Assembly: GCA_028702015.1 (NCBI GenBank)
Contig: JAQVPO010000115.1
Coordinates: forward strand, 1 to 5,100
DNA: 5,100 nt
Direction of reading: 5' to 3'
Source of the DNA: Synergistaceae bacterium
GTDB lineage: Bacteria > Synergistota > Synergistia > Synergistales > Synergistaceae
Each line of letters opens with the position of its first letter. Within the stretch, counting starts at the first letter, position 1. This document shows, piece by piece, positions 1-5,100 of this stretch. A model generated the notes under the pieces. It ran no database searches. It was given only the letters and a program-made list of their open reading frames with translations, and was not told the DNA's origin. Made by a program: the position numbers and the translations under genes.

Positions 1-2
1 AC

Positions 3-608
3 TGCATATTCTCGATCATTACATGCCCCGTAGGCTCATACTTCCCCGAAGGTATCAACCCTGTCCGGATCGCGATAGAAAAGGATGACGTCAGGGCTGT
101 AAAAGGCGGGACAGGCTTTGCAAAATGCGGCGGCAATTATGCAGCATCGCTGCGTGCCGGAGAAAAAGCAGCCGAGCAGGGATACTCTCAGGTCCTCTGG
201 CTTGACGGTGTCGAAAGAAAATATATTGAAGAAGCAGGCGGAATGAACGTGATGTTCAAGATTGACGGCAAGGTCGTGACTCCCGCTCTTCTCGGATCTG
301 TCCTCGCGGGCATAACCAGGAAATCAATCTTAGAGATCCTTGGCGCATGGAACATCCCTGTGGAAGAGCGTCTTCTGAGCCTTGACGAACTGCTTGACTC
401 AATAAAGACAGGAAGGCTTGAAGAGTGCTGGTGCTGCGGTACTGCGGCAGTCATATCACCCATAGGCGAGCTTGCGTACGATGACAAGAAATACACTATC
501 AATGATTACAAGACCGGTTCCCTCACAAAAAAGCTCTATGATGAACTTACAGGTATCCAGTGGGGCAAGAGACCCGATCCCTTCGGATGGACGGTGCCGA
601 TAGTATAG
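3..608 (+). CDS. ilvE: Branched-chain amino acid aminotransferase, C-terminal part (5' end cut by window edge)
   Basis: PLP-dependent transaminase (fold type IV) that interconverts Leu/Ile/Val and their 2-oxo acids with glutamate/2-oxoglutarate, in the cytoplasm. The frame is open from the first bases to TAG at 606-608, giving 201 residues; family members run about 340-360, so roughly the last 55-60% is present. Visible motifs (fragment numbering): KGGTGFAKCGGNYAASL, with the Schiff-base lysine at residue 41 (codon 123-125); VLWLD at about 67-71; the conserved glutamate at residue 77 before AGGMN, which contacts the cofactor ring; and the GTAAVISP phosphate-binding loop at 146-153. The KGGTG...GGNY layout is that of group II BCATs (closer to the eukaryotic type) rather than the short E. 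coli IlvE type. An ATG at 243 is internal and lies after the catalytic lysine, so it is not the start. Oddity: a C-x-C-C cluster (residues 142-145) sits directly before the cofactor loop. The gene converges on argH. Family call is sure; substrate range is inferred. Confidence 0.95.
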   Translation, partial: CIFSIITCPVGSYFPEGINPVRIAIEKDDVRAVKGGTGFAKCGGNYAASLRAGEKAAEQGYSQVLWLDGVERKYIEEAGGMNVMFKIDGKVVTPALLGSVLAGITRKSILEILGAWNIPVEERLLSLDELLDSIKTGRLEECWCCGTAAVISPIGELAYDDKKYTINDYKTGSLTKKLYDELTGIQWGKRPDPFGWTVPIV

Positions 609-636
609 TACGGCTCTCCATAAACAAAGAAAATAG

Positions 637-665
637 AGAGGCCGCCTGATTTACAGGCGGCCTCT
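637..665. terminator. Bidirectional intrinsic terminator between ilvE and argH
   Basis: A perfect 12-bp inverted repeat, AGAGGCCGCCTG (637-648) with CAGGCGGCCTCT (654-665), closes a 5-base loop (ATTTA). It begins 28 bases after the ilvE stop and 9 bases after the argH stop, reading each gene in its own direction. On the - strand the stem is followed by a T-rich stretch (CTATTTTCTTTG), a reasonable U-tract for argH. On the + strand the stem is followed by GATTATTTCTC, a weaker tract. The convergent genes and the single strong hairpin filling the 66-base gap support a shared terminator; efficiency in each direction is inferred. Confidence 0.85.
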
Positions 666-674
666 GATTATTTC

Positions 675-2093
675 TCAGTATCCGTCAGGAATCCTCTCCT
701 TGAACCCTTTTGCTTCTTTATTAAACATCATAAGCTTGACGGAAACATTTTCTATCTGCATCCTTACCTGAGAAGGCGAGGTCCCCCCGAGCGTATTTCT
801 GCGCTCCATAGATTTCCTCGGTGAAAGGAGAGGAATGAGATCACCCTTTACTTCCGGTATATTCTCCTGCCATTCATCAAGAGTAAGGGATGTAAGAGGC
901 TTATTATTATCAATGCAGTATCTGACTATCCGCCCTACTTTTTCATGGGCATTCCTGAAAGGAACACCCTGGAGGACAAGGTATTCAGCCACATCCGTGG
1001 CCAGGATCAGTCCGTCAGCAAATCCTCTGTTCGCTGCTTCTGCATCGATATCGACCTCTCTGATGAGGGCCGGAAGGACAGAGAATATACCGTGAAGACA
1101 TTCAAGAGTCCTCAGCAGGGAACGCTTGTCATCCTGGAGGTCTCGGTTATATGTCAGAGGTATGCCTTTCGTCATCGTGAGGAGATCTATCAGCGCGCCG
1201 TTGAGCTGTCCCGATTTTCCCCTCAATATTTCAAGAACATCCGGGTTTTTCTTCTGAGGCATTATGCTTGAGCCGGTACAGAATGAATCCGGCAGCTTAA
1301 CCCAGCCGAACTCATTGGAAAAATAAATTATGAGATCTTCTGAAAGTCTGCTGACATGTCCTCCGAAGACAGCGGCAAAATAGAGCACATCCATAAAATG
1401 GTCGCGGTGGGCAACCGTATCCATGCTGTTGCCAGTCACGGAAGAAAAACCAAGATCATTGCAGGTGAACTCCCTGTCAATGGGAAGAGTCGATCCGGCA
1501 AGCGCGCCGCACCCCAGAGGCGACTCATCAACAGCATCATACGCATCAAAGAGACGTTTGGCATCACGCATGAAAGCATGTGCGTGAGCCATCCAGAACT
1601 GACCCATTGAGATCGGCTGAGCCTGCTGAAGGTGAGTATATCCCGGAACGACTGTTTCGGCGTGCTCCTCAGCTTTTTTCAAAAGAGAGGAGATAAGGTC
1701 ATTGAGACCATCCCATATTTCCAGAAGCTCCTTGCGCAGGTAGAGACGTACTGTCGTATTAGACTGATCGTTGCGGCTTCGTCCCATGTGCAGTTTGGCT
1801 CCTGTCGCGCCGCAAAGCTCCGTCAGCCGGGCCTCTATGTTCATATGGACATCTTCAAGAGAGACTTTAGGAACAAACTCGCCGTTTCTGATCTCATCAG
1901 CGATCAGAGCAAGGTTCTTCTCAATTACCAAGGCTTCCTCTTCTGAAAGAAGTCCTGTATGTCCAAGCATCCGCACGTGGGCGATACTGCCTCTTATGTC
2001 CGCCAGTGCCATCCTCCAGTCCATGTCCAGTGACTGTGTAAATCTCTGGACTGATTCATCTGTATCCTGAGAAAAACGGCCTTTCCACATCAT
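675..2093 (-). CDS. argH: Argininosuccinate lyase
   Basis: Cytoplasmic homotetrameric enzyme of the fumarase/aspartase superfamily that splits argininosuccinate into arginine and fumarate, the last step of arginine synthesis. The 472 residues match the usual 455-475. Seen in order: GRFS near the N-terminus (5-8), the MGRSRNDQ substrate-binding segment (103-110), PGYTHLQQAQP with the conserved histidine at 154, and the fumarate-lyase signature GSSIMPQKKNPD (274-285). In that signature Ser275 corresponds to the catalytic serine of the mobile loop and Lys281 to its partner lysine. No key residue is missing and the frame is unbroken. Two adjacent ATG codons (2091-2093 and 2088-2090) could start it. 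The first is chosen because AAGG lies 9 bases and GGGG 4 bases upstream; the protein would differ by one Met. It lies 121 bases after the exonuclease gene on the same strand, and that gap contains a likely promoter of its own. No other arg gene is in view. Confidence 0.97.
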   Translation of the reverse strand: MMWKGRFSQDTDESVQRFTQSLDMDWRMALADIRGSIAHVRMLGHTGLLSEEEALVIEKNLALIADEIRNGEFVPKVSLEDVHMNIEARLTELCGATGAKLHMGRSRNDQSNTTVRLYLRKELLEIWDGLNDLISSLLKKAEEHAETVVPGYTHLQQAQPISMGQFWMAHAHAFMRDAKRLFDAYDAVDESPLGCGALAGSTLPIDREFTCNDLGFSSVTGNSMDTVAHRDHFMDVLYFAAVFGGHVSRLSEDLIIYFSNEFGWVKLPDSFCTGSSIMPQKKNPDVLEILRGKSGQLNGALIDLLTMTKGIPLTYNRDLQDDKRSLLRTLECLHGIFSVLPALIREVDIDAEAANRGFADGLILATDVAEYLVLQGVPFRNAHEKVGRIVRYCIDNNKPLTSLTLDEWQENIPEVKGDLIPLLSPRKSMERRNTLGGTSPSQVRMQIENVSVKLMMFNKEAKGFKERIPDGY

Positions 2094-2097
2094 ATAT

Positions 2098-2106
2098 CCC
2101 CGCCTT
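2098..2106 (-). promoter_or_regulatory. Ribosome binding site of argH
   Basis: On the - strand the bases AAGGCGGGG precede the argH start. AAGG is 9 bases and the GGGG run 4 bases from the first ATG. This supports the first of the two adjacent ATGs but does not exclude the second, for which the spacings are 12 and 7. Confidence 0.55.
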
Positions 2107-2157
2107 TTGTAATCAACAGCATCATTCTAAAAATAAGAGAGCTGGTAAGTGAAAACT

Positions 2158-2166
2158 ATTATAACA
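2158..2166 (-). promoter_or_regulatory. Extended -10 promoter for argH
   Basis: The - strand reads TGTTATAAT, an exact match to the TGnTATAAT extended -10 consensus of the housekeeping sigma factor. No good -35 is seen: about 17 bases upstream lies ACTTCT, and TTACTT at 19 bases is poor. That absence is tolerated by extended -10 promoters. A start point about 7 bases downstream (near 2150) would give argH a leader of roughly 57 bases. The box overlaps the last codons and stop of the 14-codon micro-ORF, so the micro-ORF belongs to the upstream transcript and not to a message starting here. Consensus quality is seen; activity is inferred. Confidence 0.6.
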
Positions 2167-2203
2167 GCACACCCAATATCAGAAGTAACTTAATAGTTGG
2201 CAT
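2159..2203 (-). CDS. Possible 14-residue hydrophobic micro-ORF after the exonuclease gene
   Basis: ATG at 2201-2203 opens a frame for MPTIKLLLILGVLL, ended by TAA (2159-2161) and immediately by a second stop, TAG. Its support is the ribosome site: a full-consensus AAGGAG (2211-2216) with an ideal 7-base spacing, stronger than the site of any other gene here. The peptide has one lysine followed by an unbroken hydrophobic run with six Leu, two Ile and one Val, so it would insert in or lie on the membrane. It could be a translated small peptide, the remnant of a lost gene, or a chance frame behind a purine-rich site. It has no arginine codon, so it is not a typical arginine leader peptide. No homologue is recognised. 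Confidence 0.35.
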   Translation of the reverse strand: MPTIKLLLILGVLL

Positions 2204-2210
2204 AAACAGA

Positions 2211-2216
2211 CTCCTT
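2211..2216 (-). promoter_or_regulatory. Full-consensus Shine-Dalgarno at the end of the exonuclease gene
   Basis: AAGGAG on the - strand shares two bases with the TAA stop of the exonuclease gene (2215-2217) and lies 7 bases before the ATG of the 14-codon micro-ORF. It is more than 110 bases from the argH start, so it does not serve argH. It is the main reason to take the micro-ORF seriously. Confidence 0.5.
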
Positions 2217-3432
2217 ACTCCCGGTCCCCGCATTTCCTTCTGAGTCTTGCAATCCTGTTATTCAGCACATATTTCTGCTGCCAGGAACTGACGCCATTTT
2301 CATCTTCCATTGTTTCCATGATTTCAAGAGCCTTTTCTGCATAGCTGAGAGCGGATCTGATCTCCTTGGTATCATTCTCATCAATTTTTGAAAGGTTTTC
2401 AAGTATAGAGGGAGAAGATGGCGCTTGCTTCAATGCTTCAATGTACAGCTCTTTAGCCTTATTAAAATCTCCCTCGTTCTTTGCCATTTCAGCTAACCTC
2501 ATATTGGCCTCACTTTCAGAACCTCTGAAATCAAGAGCCCTTGTCCATGCACCCTTAGCCCTTTCTGCATTTTTTGCCTGTGCCCATAGGTCGCCGCATC
2601 TTAGAAGATCCTTCCCTGACCTTCCTCTCATATCAGCAAGACTGCCTATATGTTTCTGGAGTACAGCCATCGAGATCACATCAAGCGTATTATGATAAAA
2701 GACGCCTCGCAAAGGTGAAGCATCTGAACTGGAGAGATAGCTGGTGTATATTCCCGGTATCTCTCGGCCCGGCACGTCCTCGCCGCTTCTATGGACACCA
2801 AGTATTGTTTTTTCTATGGATGAAAGCGAGCAGGAAGAGATCCTGCCCCTGTAAAAAAGCCTTGACATCATAAGCAGGTCCATGTGCGGACGGCTATCCC
2901 ATCCGGGAGAAGACTTTGCAAGCCTGTATCTGATCCTGAGCAAAGGAAGATCAAAAGCTTTCCCGTTATATGTCACAAGTCCGTAATCGTGGCTGGGAAG
3001 CTCCGATTCAAGTGACCAAAGCAAGTTCTTTTCCCATGCAGGTCCAGCCATAAAGAGCTGAACGACCTTGAATGAATCTTCTGTATTGAAACCAAGGCCG
3101 ACAAGAAAGGCGTATGCTCCTTTTGCTCCGGAGAGGCCTGTAGTTTCAAGGTCGAGGTAAACGGATCTGGACATACCCCCCCAGAAAGAGAGAAGTTCGC
3201 CGGAGCAGGAGGGATCATCAAGAAGGCCGTGTCCGTACTGTCTGCCGTATGGGATCTCCCGCTCCATTTTATATACTCCTCTGGCTATCCATTTACCCTC
3301 GGGAAGCCCTGAGATATCTATTTCATCAGCAAGCTCCGACTTGAGCGGAGAGATGGGGCGGGCTGCACTATCAGGCAGAAATTTATCCAGCCTTGCAAAT
3401 AATTCCTGATCGCGGCCTTTATTGTCCTTCAT
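2215..3432 (-). CDS. mrfB: MrfB/YprB-type DEDD-family exonuclease with C-terminal TPR repeats
   Basis: A 405-residue protein with an RNase H-like (DEDD) nuclease domain and a helical tail, the same architecture and length class as Bacillus subtilis MrfB (YprB, about 413 residues). MrfB is a metal-dependent exonuclease that acts with the helicase MrfA to repair mitomycin C lesions. Visible metal ligands: YLDLETTGL gives Asp94 and Glu96 (Exo I), YNGKAFDLPLL gives Asp161 (Exo II), and YHNTLDVISM gives His247 and Asp251 (Exo III, HxxxD). As I recall, MrfB uses D107, E109, D172 and D262; the spacings of about 65 and 90 residues agree with those here (67 and 90). Residues about 275-375 show TPR-like helix pairs (AERAKGAWTRAL, FNKAKELYIEAL, ALSYAEKALEI). 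No signal peptide is seen, so it should be cytoplasmic. The start codon lies inside the end of the phosphoesterase gene (14-base overlap), implying coupled translation. No mrfA is visible in the window. Family is sure; the repair role is inferred from homology. Confidence 0.85.
   Translation of the reverse strand: MKDNKGRDQELFARLDKFLPDSAARPISPLKSELADEIDISGLPEGKWIARGVYKMEREIPYGRQYGHGLLDDPSCSGELLSFWGGMSRSVYLDLETTGLSGAKGAYAFLVGLGFNTEDSFKVVQLFMAGPAWEKNLLWSLESELPSHDYGLVTYNGKAFDLPLLRIRYRLAKSSPGWDSRPHMDLLMMSRLFYRGRISSCSLSSIEKTILGVHRSGEDVPGREIPGIYTSYLSSSDASPLRGVFYHNTLDVISMAVLQKHIGSLADMRGRSGKDLLRCGDLWAQAKNAERAKGAWTRALDFRGSESEANMRLAEMAKNEGDFNKAKELYIEALKQAPSSPSILENLSKIDENDTKEIRSALSYAEKALEIMETMEDENGVSSWQQKYVLNNRIARLRRKCGDRE
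3419..3432 (-). other. 14-base overlap of phosphoesterase 3' end and exonuclease 5' end
   Basis: The exonuclease ATG (3430-3432) lies upstream of the phosphoesterase TAA (3419-3421), and the two are read in different frames. The only ribosome-site-like bases are a purine-rich GGTAAGAGATA just before the ATG, inside the phosphoesterase frame. This arrangement indicates one transcript and likely translational coupling of the two genes. Confidence 0.8.
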
Positions 3433-4570
3433 TATCTCTTACCAGATCTATAACCGCTATCTCAGGAGGCGCAAAAAGCCTTACAGGAGGACCGACGAAG
3501 CCGGCTCCGTTACTTACATAGAGGAATCCTCCGCATTTAAGTTTCTTTAGCCCTCTTGCATATCCTGGTATCCTGTGCCTTGACGATATAAGGGGGAAGA
3601 TCTGACCGCCGTGGGTATGTCCTGAGAGCTGCAGATCAAAGTGTCCCTCTGTGCCCTTTTCAACTATCGGGCGGTGCCTCAGCAGCAAAAGGAATTTATC
3701 TTTTTGTTCCCTGTTATAAGAAAGCACCATCGTCTCTGACCTTGAAAGGTTCCATCGCTCTTTTACAAGATGGTCCCTGTCATCGGCACCTGCAATTATT
3801 ATTCCGCCCACTTCCACAGCCTCTGTCCTCAGGACTCTCATCCCCGCTGACTCCATAAAGGCTACAGCTTCATCTATATTGTCATAATAATCATGGTTTC
3901 CCGTGACTGCATACATGCCTAACTTCGGCCTTATCCTCCTGAGCATTCCTGTTTCTCGCCTTCGCCCTGTCAGTCTGCCGTCAGCCAGATCTCCCGTGAC
4001 AACGACTATGTCAGGATCAGTCTCTCTGACCTTGCGAAGTATCTGGGCAAGAAGAGGCAACCCGGCAAAAGGCCCGAGGTGCAGATCTGTAAGCTGTACT
4101 ATCCTCAGTCTTTCGCAGCCTTCCGGAAGTTTGGAGGTAGGGACTTTTATCATTGTTTTTTGAACAGTGTTTGCCTGCTTTACCCCCATTCCCAGCAGTA
4201 CAGCGGCAAGTAAAAATGAGACAAAAAGTCCGATTCCCGATGATATATGCAGACCAGCCATTTTTTTAACAAAATCAATAGAAAGGATAAAGAAAAATAC
4301 GAAAACAGCAAAAAGCATCCATACTCCCGAAGCTCTGTCCGTCCATTTTCTTCCTGCTGCCGAACTGATTTTTTTTGTCCTCCTTGACACAAAGAGCAGC
4401 AGCATCATAAATATGCTGAGTATCAGCCAGACAAAACTGAGAAGCCCCTCTCCCGCAGCTTCTGTGATCCTGAAGAATATGAATAAATGGATAAAGATAG
4501 CAGCCGCGCCGCATATGACCCAAAGCAGGGGATGTTCTGAGAATCTTTTTTCGTAAGCTCTGTCGTTCAT
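3419..4570 (-). CDS. Membrane-anchored calcineurin-like metallophosphoesterase (YkuE/YaeI type)
   Basis: A 383-residue protein with four likely membrane helices (about 15-34, 45-61, 84-100 and 112-130) followed by a dinuclear-metal phosphoesterase domain (about 150-377). All family motifs are present: DLH (Asp162, His164), GD (193-194), GNHD (224-227), a lone His299 in LLLRHRP, and GHTHGGQ with His318 and His320. The LSGHTHGGQ form is typical of the YkuE/YaeI group, whose members hydrolyse phosphomonoester or phosphodiester bonds; the true substrate cannot be read from sequence. Positive charges after helix 2 (RRTKK) and at the N-terminus suggest both ends are inside, placing the catalytic domain in the cytoplasm. 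This differs from B. subtilis YkuE, which is exported. The ATG directly follows the TAG of the cardiolipin synthase gene (TAGATG) with no clear ribosome site, so it is probably translated by coupling. A role in lipid or envelope metabolism is inferred from this neighbour. Confidence 0.9.
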   Translation of the reverse strand: MNDRAYEKRFSEHPLLWVICGAAAIFIHLFIFFRITEAAGEGLLSFVWLILSIFMMLLLFVSRRTKKISSAAGRKWTDRASGVWMLFAVFVFFFILSIDFVKKMAGLHISSGIGLFVSFLLAAVLLGMGVKQANTVQKTMIKVPTSKLPEGCERLRIVQLTDLHLGPFAGLPLLAQILRKVRETDPDIVVVTGDLADGRLTGRRRETGMLRRIRPKLGMYAVTGNHDYYDNIDEAVAFMESAGMRVLRTEAVEVGGIIIAGADDRDHLVKERWNLSRSETMVLSYNREQKDKFLLLLRHRPIVEKGTEGHFDLQLSGHTHGGQIFPLISSRHRIPGYARGLKKLKCGGFLYVSNGAGFVGPPVRLFAPPEIAVIDLVRDNEGQ

Positions 4571-5100
4571 CTATATCTGCGCCGAGTAGAGTCTGCCAAA
4601 TGACTCAAGTATTTTTTCCGAGATAGGCCGTTTTTGCCATTCCCCAAGAGTCAGTTCAACTGAATCTTCAATGTCGGAAAGAAACTGTTTCGCGAATTCC
4701 GAATTAAGCTCTTTATCGTATATAAAGAGCTGATCCTCAAAATTTATCTCCAGGCTCCTCACATCCATATTGCAAGTTCCCACGGAGGATATATCGTCAT
4801 CCGCCAGGACCGTCTTCGTGTGTATAAATCCTTTTTGATACTGATATACTCTTACGCCTGCCCTTAGAAGGGACTCTACGTTCCCTCTGCTGCCCCAGTA
4901 AACAAGAAAATGGTCTTTTTTTGCGGGCATCAGAACTCTGACGTCAACACCCGCAAGAGCAGCGGTCATCATCACATTCATAAGCACGGGCCCCGGCACA
5001 ATATAGGGGCTTGTTATCCATGCTCGCTCTTTTGCCCTTGAGATCATACTGAAATACCCCATCGATATTGAATGCCATGCATTGTCAATACCGCTTGCAA
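4571..5100 (-). CDS. cls: Cardiolipin synthase (phospholipase D family), C-terminal part (5' end beyond window)
   Basis: The frame enters at the right edge and ends with TAG at 4571-4573, leaving 175 residues of a family usually about 480-510 long. Bacterial Cls condenses two phosphatidylglycerols into cardiolipin and glycerol at the inner membrane. The fragment carries the second HKD motif, HTKTVLAD (His codon 4820-4822), followed by SSVGTCNMD and RSLEINFE, the usual downstream block of the Cls C-terminal half. Upstream are YFSMISRAKERAWITSPYIVPG and the GVDVRVLMP strand. The ATG at 5060-5062 is internal: the same frame continues upstream through GIDNAWHSIS, which also fits the family. The first HKD motif and the N-terminal membrane helices lie outside the window. 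The gene is followed without gap by the phosphoesterase gene and is the first visible member of this operon. Another PLD-family phosphatidyltransferase is possible but less likely. Confidence 0.9.
   Translation of the reverse strand, partial: ASGIDNAWHSISMGYFSMISRAKERAWITSPYIVPGPVLMNVMMTAALAGVDVRVLMPAKKDHFLVYWGSRGNVESLLRAGVRVYQYQKGFIHTKTVLADDDISSVGTCNMDVRSLEINFEDQLFIYDKELNSEFAKQFLSDIEDSVELTLGEWQKRPISEKILESFGRLYSAQI

Noticed and set aside
188..502. 104-codon open frame on the - strand inside ilvE
   Set aside because: It is antisense to a conserved aminotransferase; the Ser/Pro/Arg-rich product looks like a reversed coding sequence and resembles no family.
835..2070. Several + strand open frames of 84-108 codons
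   Set aside because: All are antisense to argH, whose conserved motifs cover the whole stretch; the products have low-complexity or mixed composition and no recognisable domain.
2121..2140. Possible ArgR operator (ARG box) upstream of argH
   Set aside because: The AT-rich stretch has only a loose likeness to the ARG box and is not a good palindrome; the half-sites do not match well enough to call.
2159..2203. Amino acid attenuator leader peptide controlling argH
   Set aside because: The micro-ORF is Leu/Ile-rich but has no Arg codon, no terminator/antiterminator hairpin with a U-tract follows, and the likely argH start point lies downstream of it.
4167..4556. 129-codon + strand frame opposite the phosphoesterase N-terminal helices
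   Set aside because: It mirrors the membrane-helix region of the real gene; no ribosome site or family resemblance is seen.
4571..5062. A free-standing 163-residue PLD protein starting at the ATG at 5060-5062
   Set aside because: The same frame stays open to the window edge and the added residues (GIDNAWHSIS) fit the cardiolipin synthase family, so the ATG is internal.

Overview
The window is 5.1 kb of compact bacterial chromosome with ordinary housekeeping content. GC content looks moderate by eye, and codon use looks even across the genes. It holds the 3' part of a branched-chain aminotransferase gene on the + strand. Four genes follow on the - strand; in their own reading order they are a PLD-type cardiolipin synthase (5' part missing), a membrane-anchored metallophosphoesterase, an MrfB/YprB-type DEDD exonuclease with a TPR tail, and argininosuccinate lyase. 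The YprB/MrfB family and the style of the enzymes suggest a Firmicutes- or Synergistota-like bacterium. This is an inference from protein style only; there is no rRNA or other strong marker here.

Layout. At 3-608 (+) is ilvE, cut by the left edge. At 609-674 is a short convergent spacer with a strong GC-rich hairpin (637-665) that probably ends transcription from both sides. At 675-2093 (-) is a complete argH. At 2094-2214 (-) is a 121-base spacer that is the least ordinary part of the window. It holds a full-consensus AAGGAG ribosome site touching the stop codon of the upstream gene, a 14-codon hydrophobic micro-ORF, a perfect extended -10 box (TGTTATAAT) that overlaps the end of that micro-ORF, and a possible second tiny frame whose stop overlaps the argH start. 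At 2215-5100 (-) are three tightly packed genes: exonuclease and phosphoesterase overlap by 14 bases, and phosphoesterase and cardiolipin synthase abut with TAGATG. They are very likely one transcript.

How the genes fit. argH makes arginine from argininosuccinate, and ilvE does the last step of Leu/Ile/Val synthesis. They face each other and probably share only a terminator. Cardiolipin synthase and the membrane phosphoesterase fit together as envelope or lipid functions. The DNA-repair-type exonuclease is an odd third member, because its known helicase partner (MrfA) is not visible here. I found no mobile element, CRISPR array, tRNA, rRNA or clear novel system. The argH upstream spacer and the mixed operon are the points worth a second look.
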